Source of the DNA: Trichomonas tenax
Taxonomy: Eukaryota > Parabasalia > Trichomonadida > Trichomonadidae
Length of the DNA: 64,000 bases
Direction: 5' to 3'
Assembly: GCA_023091735.1 (NCBI GenBank)
Contig: JALKBU010000056.1
Span: forward strand, 1 to 64,000
Shown: positions 29,098 through 39,936 of the stretch, piece by piece
Layout: each line of letters opens with the position of its first letter
How positions within the stretch are numbered: the first letter of the stretch is position 1
Position numbers and translations under genes: made by a program
The notes under the pieces: model-generated
Database searches by the model: none
Told to the model about the DNA's origin: nothing
What the model saw: the letters and a program-made list of their open reading frames with translations, nothing else

Positions 29098-30360
29098 ATG
29101 AAAACTTGTGCGAATAAATTTCTTAGAGCAGAAAGTTGCGAGTTTGTTCTTGATGAAGCAGATCTGATGGAAAACGACATATCTAAGCAATGGAATCAGT
29201 TAATCAACGAAAATCAAGGAAATGTCGCAGATGTTTTATATAATCTTTTAAATTTATTCAAATATGCGAACGAAACAGCCAAAATACAATTCTGCACAGA
29301 GAATCCCCTACAGAAACTTTGGAATATTAGTATGAATTCGAAGAATATACAAAATCGAATTAGATCATTAGAAATCTTCGCATATGCGATACCCTACAAT
29401 ACAGAAAACCTCAAGTTTCTTCAAGATACGCAATATATTGATGTATTACTTCAAAATCTCAAATCATCGAATGAATCGTTTTGTGATGTCTCTCTGGGCG
29501 TAATTTCAGCGCTGTGCTCTCTCAACATCGATGTAACAAGATATGTACTAGAAAATGGCATCATTCAATCAATGAATATGCTCTCAACGCAAAAATACTT
29601 TGGATCAATGGTTGTGATATTAGCGTCTTCTCCAGGCGATCACATCGAGGAGATATTTGATTTAGCGTGTCTCTGCATTACCAGCGACTTCTATCTCAAT
29701 GTAAGATCCGTTTTCACTACTTTTGGACAGATTATATCGAATTCTTCTGCAGAATTAAGCGAAGAATTATCAGCGGCTGTCATGAACAGAATTTCATTAC
29801 ACATAGAAGAAATATCGAACATTTATGATGGTTCTGTTGCAAAGGAGTTCTTTTTGTTGTTGAATCTATTCGAAGCACTTCCACATGAGATATCTAACGT
29901 TATAAGACAGATAATTATCAATTGCGTTGAAAATCAAGATGACAATCTTCACAAAACTATAATCTCAGGAATCGATACATATAACAATTTCTTTGAATGC
30001 TTCACAGAAGAAAGCAACATGGAATTCATGAATTTATTGATGCACATCTTCAGCCAGTTAAACTATGCTTGCACAAAGAAAATAGCCCGATTTTTATTGA
30101 ACAGATTTCCATATCGCAAAGTCCTTGATGAAAGAATCTGCAAAATCTTTGGAAGGTTCATGGACGATGCTGAGATTGGTGCAGACTGCATCTTCGCTTT
30201 CTCTTCGATGGTAGAGATATTCAAAGATAATGACACAATGCAATCTTTGATACTTAACTATGTTGGCAACATTTATGATGGACTGAACTCATCCGATGAA
30301 AATATTTTAGAAGCATCGGTCCATTTCATCGAACTATTCAGGAAAATACAGAACCTATAA
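29098..30360 (+). CDS. helical-repeat (ARM/HEAT-like) protein
   Basis: The 420-residue product is all alpha-helical, with repeated pairs of Leu/Ile-rich helices (for example VADVLYNLLNLFKYA, DVLLQNLKSS, FCDVSLGVISALCSL) spaced about 40 residues apart, as in ARM/HEAT solenoids. The arrangement and length recall PSMD5/S5b-type proteasome chaperones but no specific residues support that. The ATG at 29098 is the first in frame. Confidence 0.65.
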   Translation: MKTCANKFLRAESCEFVLDEADLMENDISKQWNQLINENQGNVADVLYNLLNLFKYANETAKIQFCTENPLQKLWNISMNSKNIQNRIRSLEIFAYAIPYNTENLKFLQDTQYIDVLLQNLKSSNESFCDVSLGVISALCSLNIDVTRYVLENGIIQSMNMLSTQKYFGSMVVILASSPGDHIEEIFDLACLCITSDFYLNVRSVFTTFGQIISNSSAELSEELSAAVMNRISLHIEEISNIYDGSVAKEFFLLLNLFEALPHEISNVIRQIIINCVENQDDNLHKTIISGIDTYNNFFECFTEESNMEFMNLLMHIFSQLNYACTKKIARFLLNRFPYRKVLDERICKIFGRFMDDAEIGADCIFAFSSMVEIFKDNDTMQSLILNYVGNIYDGLNSSDENILEASVHFIELFRKIQNL

Positions 30361-30450
30361 TATGATTGTTTGTATATGTATAAAAATATTATGCTATCCT
30401 ATAAAAAACATAATCTATATTTATAAACAAAACAAAAAAATACACAACAA

Positions 30451-32193
30451 CTAATATAAACTTGGGAAGCATTTCCCGTATAAATCTGATGGCTCTGGGT
30501 CCTCATTAGGAAGAGGAAGAAACTGAACGTATTCCGGTAAAGCCATTCTTATGAGCTCATTAAACTGATCTGATATATCTATTTCAATTTCATTGTCATA
30601 AACTGGAAGTTCAACAAAAGCTAACTTGAGATGAGGATATTTTTCATGAATCTGTGTGAAAATATCTGAAGCACAATTTGCTATTGCATCAAGAGCAGCT
30701 CTCGTTGAAGCGAAGACTCTATTCTGTATAAGATGTGGAAGAACCACCTTATAGTCATAGCGACCATTGAGAAGAGTTAAAGTATGATACTGACTTGCAA
30801 TATCGACTAAATTCCAGAAGCAGCGCTTAGCAAATGAAGGCTGTGGACTGGCAATTTCATAGAATGACACATGGTGCAATAAATAAGTGTCATGAGGTCT
30901 GGAGATTGGATAAAGGGAGAAATTCAACTTATATTGAGGATAATCAGCTATAACACAGTTCATTCTTTCTTTAGGAAGCTTTTCGCAGCCCCAGCCTTGA
31001 TTTTGGAGAATAGCTTTAGCAACTTTCCATTCTATAGCAGACGGTTTTAACCGCACTAATTCCTGCGCGGAAACACCCGGATGACACTGAAAAATCAAAT
31101 AGAACTGATCGAACATTCCACAGTAGAACAGACACAGACCAGCAACGAAACATATATGACACAAAAAAGGCCTGCTGTCGTATGAAACTGTGGTGTAATG
31201 AATATTATTGATCGAATCGAGTGTTGATGTTCCTGTATAAAGATCACAAAGCAATTGGTAGACTCTGTCGAATGTCAAAACACCAATGCTGATCTGTCTG
31301 TTGATCCTGAAGAATATAACGAGTGCTTGATGCAGTTTTGTCATATCATGAAGAAGAAATAATTTCCAACAATACTCTCTAAAATCTTCATCAGAACATG
31401 CCGCAACCATGTCTATTGAATTGTAAATTCGTGATGAATACTCTATTTGTCCTTGATTAAAGTAAATTTCAGAAATATATTTAAGACAAGCTGGAGTAAC
31501 GCTGATTTGCTTGATTTCATTTAACGCATAATCGAATAGTTCTTCCTTTTCTGTGAATTCTGGGAGTAATTGAAGTGTTTCTGGGTAATTAAATATTATT
31601 TTAATCACTAAGAATGGATATTTTTTGGCAATTTCGAGACAGTACATCCTAAATATCATTACATTATCATAACTTTCCTCGCATTTTTGAAGAAGCTGTT
31701 CAAACGTTAATTTAAGAGGATTGAGTAATCGAAATTCTTTTGTTTCGTATGGTTTCAGTTGCGAATAGATCAACATTTTGAATTCTGTTGATAATCTTAT
31801 ATAGTTTCCAGGAGTATACATGGACATCGTTATTGCTGATAAAAAATCACCTTTTTTCTTTAAATCCATCGTAGATTCGATATACTTGAGCTCACTATCC
31901 GGTTTTACTGTTATTTTATGTTCTATTGGTTCAAAATCTGGAAGTCGAATCACCATCTCGTAACTAGATGGATCTTGATCAAAAATTTTAATTGGTATCT
32001 CTACTGTATCATTTTCATCGATCATAAAGGCATTTACTTGTGAAATATCGAAAGTTGTGCAATTAATCGAATTATATCTTTGTAAAGCATTTGCCGCAAT
32101 TTGTATCAATTGGTCGCTCGTCACCAATGTTTCGACCATAATGCAATAAGGACGTTTCCCATCAATGTGGACAAGCATTTGATGGGATTTCAT
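30451..32193 (-). CDS. large soluble protein with ubiquitin-like N-terminus
   Basis: The 580-residue product starts with about 90 residues that look beta-rich (HQMLVHIDGKRPYCIMVET, VEIPIKIFD, YEMVIRLPDF), reminiscent of a ubiquitin-like or C2-like fold, followed by helical segments with Cys/Tyr-rich repeats that may form a TPR-like solenoid. I do not recognise the family. It is divergently arranged with the membrane protein at 32252, with 58 bp between the start codons. The start is the first ATG after that promoter. Confidence 0.65.
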   Translation of the reverse strand: MKSHQMLVHIDGKRPYCIMVETLVTSDQLIQIAANALQRYNSINCTTFDISQVNAFMIDENDTVEIPIKIFDQDPSSYEMVIRLPDFEPIEHKITVKPDSELKYIESTMDLKKKGDFLSAITMSMYTPGNYIRLSTEFKMLIYSQLKPYETKEFRLLNPLKLTFEQLLQKCEESYDNVMIFRMYCLEIAKKYPFLVIKIIFNYPETLQLLPEFTEKEELFDYALNEIKQISVTPACLKYISEIYFNQGQIEYSSRIYNSIDMVAACSDEDFREYCWKLFLLHDMTKLHQALVIFFRINRQISIGVLTFDRVYQLLCDLYTGTSTLDSINNIHYTTVSYDSRPFLCHICFVAGLCLFYCGMFDQFYLIFQCHPGVSAQELVRLKPSAIEWKVAKAILQNQGWGCEKLPKERMNCVIADYPQYKLNFSLYPISRPHDTYLLHHVSFYEIASPQPSFAKRCFWNLVDIASQYHTLTLLNGRYDYKVVLPHLIQNRVFASTRAALDAIANCASDIFTQIHEKYPHLKLAFVELPVYDNEIEIDISDQFNELIRMALPEYVQFLPLPNEDPEPSDLYGKCFPSLY

Positions 32194-32199
32194 CTTTTT

Positions 32200-32230
32200 G
32201 CCAAATGTCAAATATGAAAATTACATGACA
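32200..32230. promoter_or_regulatory. compact divergent promoter with ATTACATGACA
   Basis: The 58-bp gap between ATGs at 32193 (minus) and 32252 (plus) contains AAATGTCAAATAT (from about 32203) and ATTACATGACA (32220-32230). One element probably serves each direction. Confidence 0.55.
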
Positions 32231-32251
32231 AATATGTAAAATAAGCAAAAA

Positions 32252-34090
32252 ATGTGGAGTTTCGAAGTTCTTGCTTGTGGCTGGTTTGGATACGAAATCG
32301 TCACAGCAATGGCACGAAAAAACATCGATGCGTTTAATCGTGTTATTATTGGATTAATTTTAGGCTTAATTACACTAAATTGGGCTGCTTTCATTATTTC
32401 AGGATTCTTCAGATTATCACGTTATGTAGGATACATACTTATCATTTTCTTCCTCACTGTGGCCTATTTTGTAAACTTTGGAAATTCATATTTCAAATTC
32501 GGCTTCGTTTTCTATTTAAACCAACACCAAAAAGTTGCATACAGTTTCTTTGCCTTTACAGCATTTCTCATTGTATTTGTATCATGTTATTATGGATATC
32601 AAACTACTACATTCCCAACAAAAGACTTTTCGTTCTTTTTAAGTCTCGTTTCATCATTTACTGTTGGAGTCAATGCACCACGACTCCATATTTTCAAGTT
32701 TTACACACCAACTGATATCGACATTCCACCTGTTTATCCTTTCATGCCCGCATTCCTTACAGCGACACTTATTACCACAGGAAGGACAAACCCAAGAACA
32801 ATAATTGTATTTCTTCACACATTCCTTCTTTTCGCAATTTTTGTTTTCCAATATGCGATAACATATCTTTATTCTGAATCCCATAAAGCGTCAATAGTTA
32901 GTGTCGTCATGTTCATGACAATGGGCGGCATAGGGTGGACATATTTCCATTCAAGAGTTGCTGTTACAAACAATTTTATCTCGATGATATATGAATATCC
33001 AACATATTGGAAGAATACTATATTCGAAATACTGCTTGCTAATCCTAATAACCTTTGGGGTCTCGCCTTATCGTATTCATCAATCATTACATTATTACAG
33101 GCAATTAACATGAATAGCGACCCAATGTTTATTTTATCGAGTTTACTTTGTGCTCACATTGCGCAAAGTTCTTCAGTTATGTTCTTTGCTGTGATTTTGT
33201 TATCTCTTTTCATCCTAAGGCACGACTTCTTCAATCTCAGAACAGATCATTCACGCGATGTTATTGAAAACTGGTCTGTTTATTATGTCGTTTCTATTTT
33301 CCTTGGTATAGTTTTAACAGCACATAATATGTTCTACTCCAATTACCCATCTTTCCGCTTCTCATATTTGTGGAAGATATACGGCCAAAATGAATCATTC
33401 TTCTCATTCTGGTTCAAGGCACTTGGAATCTTCATATTTGCATATTTATTCTTCGGAGTCTTCTTCGTTTCAAAGGAGCGCCGCTATTTATACACAAGTT
33501 CGCTGATTGTTTTCTTTGTGCTGAATTTAATCATGTTTAATGATCCATCATCCAATATTCTTGCTCTTTATGCAGCCTGGGTGCCATTTGCATGTGCAAC
33601 AGTTGCTAATTTCTACACTCAACTCCTTTATTCCAAAGGCTGGATAAGAAAGTGGATTGGCGGAATTATCTTTGCTGGGGTATTGTTCGCAACATGTGCT
33701 TCTGGTGTCATCAGTGCTGGCTATCACTTGACTACTTCCAATGTTATTACATCGTTAGAAGACTACAAGTATGGAATCTGGCTTGCTGAAAACGTGAATA
33801 GAAGATTCGTGATATTGACAGACGGCATCACAGAGAGCAATCCAGCTTCAGTCGTTGCTGGAAGACTTCTTGCACATCCTCACTATCCAAATCCTTACAA
33901 CCATGTTGAGTTTGAGTTACATAATTATTCATATCTTTGGGATCATCCAGATGATTACCCAGCATTCCAGCGCCAGCACATATTTTATGTTCAGTCATCT
34001 GCCAAAAAGCCATGGATTAGCGGAAGACCAGATTTGTTCTGGAAGATTATTTATAACAATTCGAAGATTAATTTGTATAAACGTGCTTAA
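32252..34090 (+). CDS. multi-pass membrane protein, GT-C glycosyltransferase-like
   Basis: The 612-residue protein has about 13 hydrophobic segments, with a large loop containing HIFKFYTPTDIDIPPVYPFMPA after the third or fourth segment and a soluble lumenal C-terminus (about 515-612) rich in aromatic residues and His. The topology resembles GT-C glycosyltransferases that use lipid-linked sugars. No known catalytic motif was pinned down, so this is a topology-based impression only. Membrane glycosyltransferase activity would fit the PMT-like gene nearby. Confidence 0.6.
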   Translation: MWSFEVLACGWFGYEIVTAMARKNIDAFNRVIIGLILGLITLNWAAFIISGFFRLSRYVGYILIIFFLTVAYFVNFGNSYFKFGFVFYLNQHQKVAYSFFAFTAFLIVFVSCYYGYQTTTFPTKDFSFFLSLVSSFTVGVNAPRLHIFKFYTPTDIDIPPVYPFMPAFLTATLITTGRTNPRTIIVFLHTFLLFAIFVFQYAITYLYSESHKASIVSVVMFMTMGGIGWTYFHSRVAVTNNFISMIYEYPTYWKNTIFEILLANPNNLWGLALSYSSIITLLQAINMNSDPMFILSSLLCAHIAQSSSVMFFAVILLSLFILRHDFFNLRTDHSRDVIENWSVYYVVSIFLGIVLTAHNMFYSNYPSFRFSYLWKIYGQNESFFSFWFKALGIFIFAYLFFGVFFVSKERRYLYTSSLIVFFVLNLIMFNDPSSNILALYAAWVPFACATVANFYTQLLYSKGWIRKWIGGIIFAGVLFATCASGVISAGYHLTTSNVITSLEDYKYGIWLAENVNRRFVILTDGITESNPASVVAGRLLAHPHYPNPYNHVEFELHNYSYLWDHPDDYPAFQRQHIFYVQSSAKKPWISGRPDLFWKIIYNNSKINLYKRA

Positions 34091-34178
34091 CTTTTGTTTT
34101 TAATAAAAACTTGTCTTATAATAGAGTTAATCAATCTATCTCTTAGTTCTTTTTTATCAATTTAATTACGCGGAAAAT

Positions 34179-34189
34179 TTTACATGACA
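34179..34189. promoter_or_regulatory. TTTACATGACA motif
   Basis: The motif lies 142 bp before the ATG at 34332; between them lie two AAAAGTGAC(A) strings (about 34259 and 34309). Confidence 0.4.
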
Positions 34190-34331
34190 ACGATTCACAA
34201 AAAGTATCTTTTAAAAGTGCCCAAATAAATGTGCCAGAACTTGAAATAATAAGGTTTAAAAGTGACAACGATTAAAAAGCATCACTATTTAAAATTTTTA
34301 GACCCATCAAAAGTGACATAATTTTCAACAC

Positions 34332-34919
34332 ATGGAAAAAAGTTTAGACCAACTCCATGAATATCTGATTGCATTCGACAAAGAATTCCTCACAATTAAG
34401 GACATTGATACACTTAATCAGCCTTTCAAGCGTGTGATGTATGAAGTTAAGTTGATATCAACTTATTGGCATGAAATGGTCGAACTTCAACGTAAAATCT
34501 TCAAATATTTGGATGACCTCACCAAACTAAATCCAGATGAAGAAGCAGAAAGTGATATTCAACAGACAGAATTCGAATTTGCCGACTTACACGTCAAACT
34601 ATTACCAATGTATGACAATGTCATTCAAAAACTGCGCGAGGAGTACCTCCTTTGGCGCAACTTCAGGTGCAATACAACAGATGATGCCGATGAAGAAACC
34701 AAAATCAAAATCGAACAGGCTGAGATCAAAGCCTGGGATGAGGTTGGCGACGAGATCAATGGCTCAGAAATAAGCGAGTTCACATATGCTCTTTATCACT
34801 ATTCTCGTTTTTCAGCACCAAAGTTGATCGATTCTCTCAAGTATCAACTCAAGAGGCTTTCGGACATTCACATTGACTATATATCCGATCCTTCTTACAT
34901 CCCGATCGAAGCTCATTGA
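34332..34919 (+). CDS. small helical protein, unknown function
   Basis: A 195-residue acidic, helical protein without signal peptide or membrane segment. Helices span about residues 3-60, 75-110 and 120-185, with an acidic stretch at residues 113-145. No family is recognised. The stop is TGA. The start codon follows an initiator-like AAGTGACATAATTTTC leader by a few bases. Confidence 0.6.
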   Translation: MEKSLDQLHEYLIAFDKEFLTIKDIDTLNQPFKRVMYEVKLISTYWHEMVELQRKIFKYLDDLTKLNPDEEAESDIQQTEFEFADLHVKLLPMYDNVIQKLREEYLLWRNFRCNTTDDADEETKIKIEQAEIKAWDEVGDEINGSEISEFTYALYHYSRFSAPKLIDSLKYQLKRLSDIHIDYISDPSYIPIEAH

Positions 34920-35841
34920 TATTTTTGCTCTGACAAATTATCTTTCAAGCTTTATATCCAGGTATAAGTAATATACGACTCGCCTGTCAAATATATTTAT
35001 ACTCCAGACATATGGCAGGCAAATAATTTCATTGCAAATTCGATAGAGCAAAATTTACGTATTTTTATTATATTCACCAACTGTATGTTATAAAGCATCA
35101 TTTTCGTCATGAATTATTTCTTAATCTTAATTAGAAATGACAATTTCTAAATTGTCATCATGAAAGATCGTTTATAGACACTAACTCATATTATCAATGC
35201 ATAGGTTTTCTTCTTTGCGGCTGATTTATCACGTTATAACATATTTAGAACCAATCTTGGTAGTTGATTTGCCCTCATCGGCGAAGTTTTCATAATTCAT
35301 CAAAATAATCGAGATAAATCGCTTAGATTTCATCATCATAATGTAGTAGTTGATAATTTCTATGTTAAATTAATATAATAAAGATAAACATTTTCATCAG
35401 AGTCAAAAATTTAAAAATTATACATATTCTCATTAAAATATGATATAAAATCTACTAAAATGGCTATGCATATCATTATAGGCATTGATGTTGAGTTTTT
35501 TAAGAATTACTTGAATCAATAGAATCAAAATTGACTAATTAACAGATAAATAATATATGATATTATCGAATTTTTGAAATACAGTTCATTATACTAAATA
35601 ATATGTTCAAAACAGAAAACTTCATGAAAAAAATAAATTATTTGATAAAATCTAATATTTTAAGGCTGCTTTAAGTATTAAATTTCTATATTTTTGATTT
35701 GTTAAGAGATTTGTAAGAAGAAAATGGAGTGAATATAAACTAGAAAGCTTTGGAATGATGTTCGAAATACAAATGACACTTTTTATTTTAAACAGTCATT
35801 TATTGTCACTTTTGAAAAAACTGACAGCATTAAAAAAGAGA
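34920..35841. other. AT-rich intergenic region with short palindrome
   Basis: No gene is supported over about 920 bp. It contains a 22-bp near-palindrome, ATGACAATTT/CT/AAATTGTCAT (35137-35158). The frame from 35755 to 35841 is open to the next gene but is more likely leader sequence. Confidence 0.45.
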
Positions 35842-36411
35842 ATGAAAGGTGCTCCGAAAGTCGAAGAAATGCTTGCAGCAATCACCAACGAAGAGAAGAG
35901 GGTAACTGAAGAGAACGTACGCCTTCAGAAAGTCCTTCATATTCAGAACGCTCTTATCGAAAAGGAACGTAACATTCTCGTCGAAGTCGCTAAAACATCC
36001 CATGAATTATACGAAATCGAGAAGAAGCGCGCAGAATTGAAGAGTAAGCTTTCATCCCAAAAGACAGAGCTCCTTGTCGCTGCATCCGAAGCGCAGGAAG
36101 CTATGTCTGTCATCCAGCCAGCATTGGCTGACGGACAAGAAGCTCCAGCTATCTCTGAGTCACAATCTGGCAAATTCGCACTTAAGGTCGTCGAAACTAT
36201 CAACCAGAACATCTTCCAACTTACAGAATCCTGCCTCAAGTCCGATTCATTGTCCGTTGATGCTGGCAAGCTTCACGAGGCAATCACTGACGTTAATTCC
36301 CTTATCCAGAAAGTTATTGATGCTGGCCTTGCAACAGAAAGTCAAGATGATACAATCCGCAGAAACTCATTCGTTATATCAAATCTTGTTAACTCCCAGT
36401 CTGAAGAGTAA
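35842..36411 (+). CDS. coiled-coil protein, unknown function
   Basis: The 189-residue product is charged and helical: a coiled coil over about residues 5-90 (EEKRVTEENVRLQKVL, EIEKKRAELKSKL), then a Ser/Ala-rich linker and a C-terminal helix. Codon use is well biased, suggesting good expression, and the stop is TAAA. The frame opens at 35755, but the peptide before ATG 35842 is translated AT-rich leader; a TCACTTTTG initiator-like site at about 35807 supports the downstream start. The size recalls prefoldin or small kinetochore proteins; no identification is claimed. Confidence 0.65.
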   Translation: MKGAPKVEEMLAAITNEEKRVTEENVRLQKVLHIQNALIEKERNILVEVAKTSHELYEIEKKRAELKSKLSSQKTELLVAASEAQEAMSVIQPALADGQEAPAISESQSGKFALKVVETINQNIFQLTESCLKSDSLSVDAGKLHEAITDVNSLIQKVIDAGLATESQDDTIRRNSFVISNLVNSQSEE

Positions 36412-36631
36412 AAATATTACTTGTTTAACACAAAAATATTATTTTTCATCTCTCATAACTTTCGTGTTGTTTTCAAATATCATCAAATCTTTAGTGCGAT
36501 TTATTATTTTATCAATTTGTGCATTAAAAAGCTCAACTGCTCATAATATCTATTTATATAATGTATATGCGCTATGTTTTGCATAATGTGGTGAAACGCA
36601 GTGGTGAAATAATAAAAATACAAACAATTTA

Positions 36632-37888
36632 TTATGAATGGCTAATAACACGATATGTTGGATTATTATTAACCGTTGAAGAGCGACTTAATCTCTTCTG
36701 TGATGGCCAGTATATGTCCGCAATGGTCATTGTGGTGATGAATTGAGATAAATAACGAGAATTAAAATCAAGAGCGCTGCTTCCATAGCTATAAACTAAA
36801 TAGAAGACACCTTTCGCGATAAAAGAAACGTATTGGTGGGAGATTACATACAACATGAGATAGACAACTGATGAAGATGCTTTGACTGATTTATAAAGGA
36901 AACTTAGAATTTTCCACATCGAAATGCAGAGTAGTGTGCATTTGGATACAACCGACATAGTGAAAAAGAAAATCCAAAGAGTTGTGTTGTTATCGAAATA
37001 CTTTGCGAGTATTGATGAATCATACGTCAATTCTGAAAGTCCATCTGCAAAGATTGAGAGAAGAGAGATTATGCATGTAGTTATAATGGAATCTTGGCTA
37101 GTTATTCGTATAACTAGACACAATAATAAAACAAAATTCGTTGATTGATAGAAACCACTTAAAAGAAGTGATAACGAGTAATTTGCAACGTAATTGGATA
37201 TAAGGTTTTCAAGCAATTTCGGGTTGTTTGCAAGAATCGAAATTAGTAACGATAAAATTACCAAATAATGATCGACAGTATGTAATGTTGAATTGATAGT
37301 AAGGAATGCTATCATGTAGAAAGAGAGAACTAATATTCCAATATAAGAAAATGTCTTTCTAATCGAAATACATTGGTTGAAAAACTCTTGTTTCGTGTGA
37401 ACTGCGGAAACTGTAACGCTAGAAAGTTTTGATATATTGCCTGTTATATGTATTTGTAATAATAATGAATCATAGTTAAACATGCCAGTGGAATAAACGC
37501 GATTTTTTCCGATAACGGCCTCTGGCATTGATTGTTTAGCAACAATTGTAGGAGCCTGTCCCCATTGGCATAGTATATCCGCTACAACGTTGTATGCGTC
37601 TTTATTTTCAGGATCTCCTTTAAAATCTAAGTATATATTCGAAAATGTTTGATCAACGGTTGGCGAGTGAATGAGAAGAAGAACAAACTCAGATTTTTCG
37701 TTTTCCGATAGTTGTAGACCTTCGTACGATGATATTATATCACCATCAAATAAATTTTTTAATATATAATGGAACGATATCAAAATCAGCACTGTAATCG
37801 ATGCCGCAGTGATAAATATGATATCAAATTCGCAGCTATCGAACTTAGAAGGCGATATTGGAGGACTGCCCTCTTGGGGCTCCCTCAT
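36632..37888 (-). CDS. seven-TM protein, GOST/TMEM181-Wntless-like topology
   Basis: The 418-residue protein has an N-terminal signal-anchor helix (about 25-45), an extracytosolic beta-rich domain (about 50-185) and then seven hydrophobic helices up to residue 385, ending in a short Ser-rich cytosolic tail. This order matches GOST-type proteins (TMEM181, Wntless, GPR107/108), which act in Golgi/endosome sorting or as receptors. The assignment rests on topology, not motifs. The start is the ATG four codons inside the open frame. Confidence 0.5.
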   Translation of the reverse strand: MREPQEGSPPISPSKFDSCEFDIIFITAASITVLILISFHYILKNLFDGDIISSYEGLQLSENEKSEFVLLLIHSPTVDQTFSNIYLDFKGDPENKDAYNVVADILCQWGQAPTIVAKQSMPEAVIGKNRVYSTGMFNYDSLLLQIHITGNISKLSSVTVSAVHTKQEFFNQCISIRKTFSYIGILVLSFYMIAFLTINSTLHTVDHYLVILSLLISILANNPKLLENLISNYVANYSLSLLLSGFYQSTNFVLLLCLVIRITSQDSIITTCIISLLSIFADGLSELTYDSSILAKYFDNNTTLWIFFFTMSVVSKCTLLCISMWKILSFLYKSVKASSSVVYLMLYVISHQYVSFIAKGVFYLVYSYGSSALDFNSRYLSQFITTMTIADIYWPSQKRLSRSSTVNNNPTYRVISHS

Positions 37889-38283
37889 TTCTGACAAAAT
37901 TTTCCAATGACCTTTGAATTATGGTATAACTCATATGGCTGCCGCAATTTATCCAGTCAAAAAATTGTTGCCATATAAATTGCTTCTTCTGACATATAAT
38001 CTTTGAATTTTGTCATATAAATTTAGAATTTGACATCTAAACAAAATAGTTTGACATAGAAACTTTTAACTCATTATGAAACTCATTGTGAAGCAATATT
38101 GATAATTCGGTATTGCAAATATATGACCCATTGAATGAGTTTATAATAAAGAATTAATAAGAAAATCCTGTTTTAATTGTATGATTGAGTTATGCAATGA
38201 TAATTTGTTTTTGTAAAGCGTCAAATTGACAAGTAAATGCAAGCATATCGGCAAAAATTTTACATTTATAATCTTAAAAATTC
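37889..38283. other. divergent promoter region with degenerate motifs
   Basis: Between the GOST-like gene and the kinase lie degenerate relatives of the ACATG motif (TGACATATAA about 37990, TGTCATATAA about 38011, TTGACATCTAA about 38031, TTGACATAGAA about 38051, TTGACAAGTAA about 38227). No gene was recognised. Confidence 0.45.
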
Positions 38284-39291
38284 ATGTTGAAAGCCGACGT
38301 TGATGGCGACGATCGGTTCTATGCGCAAGAAGGCGACCTTATCGGATCAAATTATCGAGTAATTGGAATGTGCGGCGAAGGTACTTTCTCAAACGTTTAT
38401 ACATGCAAAGATATTAAAACGCAAGCTACATTTGTTATTAAAGTATGCAGATCTAGTAAATCATTCGAAGAAGCCGCTGAAAATGAAGTTGAATTCATGC
38501 GTTTCCTTCAAAGAATTGATCCAAAAAATCGATATTTTGTAAAATATTATGAATCTTTTAATTACAAACAACATAAATGTATTGTTCTCGAAAAACTCGG
38601 ATTATCATTATACGAGAATTTAAGATGGTTAAAATATAAACCTTTTCATACAAATATTGTTCGTCAAATTATGAGACAGGTTGTAGGAGCAGTTGAGCTC
38701 CTTCATAAAAATGAGAAAGTTCATACAGATCTAAAACTTGAAAATATTCTTCTTACTGGAAATTTAATTGACGAAAAAGGACATGATATTAAGACTAATG
38801 AGAATGGAGCATATGTGAAATTAGTAGATTTTGGTTCTATCGACTCTGGAAAGGTCTGGCACACTCACCTCGCCACAACGAGGCACTACAGAGCTCCAGA
38901 GATCTTGCTCGGCCTCAAGTGGGGCTATGAAGCAGACATATGGAGCCTTGGATGCATTCTTGTTGAATTATCTATAGGAAACATTCCATTCGACAGTAGA
39001 GATACTTTAGAGCATCTTTTCTTGATCCAATACGTCATAGGAAAGATTCCTTATGAAATGTGGGATAGATGCACAGATAGGTACATTGTCAGCAAAGTTA
39101 TGTCCGGTAGATTAAGCAGCGACGTGATTTTTGAAGAGAATAGAGAAGCTTTCTTAGCGAAATTGCCTCTTAGAGATATACTCAGCTATAATAGAGATAT
39201 TGCAAGTCTTGCATACTTCATTTTAAGGCCAGATCCAAGAGATAGACCAAAAGCGAGTGAAATCCTTCGTCATCCATTCTTCAACACATAA
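38284..39291 (+). CDS. CLK/LAMMER family protein kinase
   Basis: The 335-residue protein is a full kinase domain: glycine loop GEGTFSNV (31-38), catalytic Lys in VIKVC (K53), catalytic loop HTDLKLEN (147-154, the CLK-typical HTD form), DFG (VDFGS, 181-185), TRHYRAPE and the family signature EHLFLIQYVIG (243-253) at the place of EHLAMMERILG. It lacks the long basic/SR N-terminus of animal CLKs. CLKs are dual-specificity kinases that phosphorylate SR splicing factors; trichomonads have few introns, so its substrates may differ. The start ATG is the first in frame. Confidence 0.9.
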   Translation: MLKADVDGDDRFYAQEGDLIGSNYRVIGMCGEGTFSNVYTCKDIKTQATFVIKVCRSSKSFEEAAENEVEFMRFLQRIDPKNRYFVKYYESFNYKQHKCIVLEKLGLSLYENLRWLKYKPFHTNIVRQIMRQVVGAVELLHKNEKVHTDLKLENILLTGNLIDEKGHDIKTNENGAYVKLVDFGSIDSGKVWHTHLATTRHYRAPEILLGLKWGYEADIWSLGCILVELSIGNIPFDSRDTLEHLFLIQYVIGKIPYEMWDRCTDRYIVSKVMSGRLSSDVIFEENREAFLAKLPLRDILSYNRDIASLAYFILRPDPRDRPKASEILRHPFFNT

Positions 39292-39522
39292 GTCCCATGC
39301 TTCTTCTCTTTTTTTCAAAAGATAAGAAATAACATTTTTAGAAAATTGGGGTCATTCTATTCCATTGTTGTAGCAATTATGTACTATTGTGTGCATATCT
39401 AATGAAACCAATTTCTGTCACGATTCGCAAATTTATTGCATTGAATCAAAAATGATATATAAATCGATTCATAAGTTAGTATTTATAAACAATTTCATGA
39501 ATAAACAGATTTTGTATGTAAT

Positions 39523-39936
39523 TCATCCTAATTTAGGATCATATAAAGGATAATAATTTCTATCTGGCAAAGGAGTTGGTTTTGAGTCTATTAATGAATC
39601 AACATTGATTGCATCATCAGTAGTGTTACAAACATAGTATTGACGCGCGATTTGTTCAATATATTTTGATCCACCCTCTGGCATAAGTTTTCTATACTTT
39701 TTAGTATGATGAGCTAAAATTTCTTTTGAAGTGACCTCATATTCGGATAATTCTAAATCTATTGCTTTGATAACTAAATGCATTTGATTTCTTTTTAGGA
39801 AATCAATAATAATTTTATAGCACATGACCCACTTAGTTGTTGCTGGTGCTATTGGATGTGCTTTTAATGTCTCTATCATATTATTTCTCGTATCATAAAC
39901 CGATTCAAGTGTAAAATATAGGAATTTTGATATCAT
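39523..39936 (-). CDS. LisH/FOP-like small protein, possibly N-truncated
   Basis: The ATG-initiated product has 137 residues. The frame, however, stays open about 38 codons further upstream with helical, coding-like sequence (VRNRERVIAEVHSTF) but no ATG. The combined helix-turn-helix-helix pattern followed by IIIDFLKRNQMHLVIKA resembles the LisH dimerisation domain of FOP/FOPNL/OFD1 centrosome and basal-body proteins. Either translation starts at 39936 in the middle of the domain, or an upstream start has been lost. The motif TGTCATGTAA lies at 40054-40063. Confidence 0.45.
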   Translation of the reverse strand: MISKFLYFTLESVYDTRNNMIETLKAHPIAPATTKWVMCYKIIIDFLKRNQMHLVIKAIDLELSEYEVTSKEILAHHTKKYRKLMPEGGSKYIEQIARQYYVCNTTDDAINVDSLIDSKPTPLPDRNYYPLYDPKLG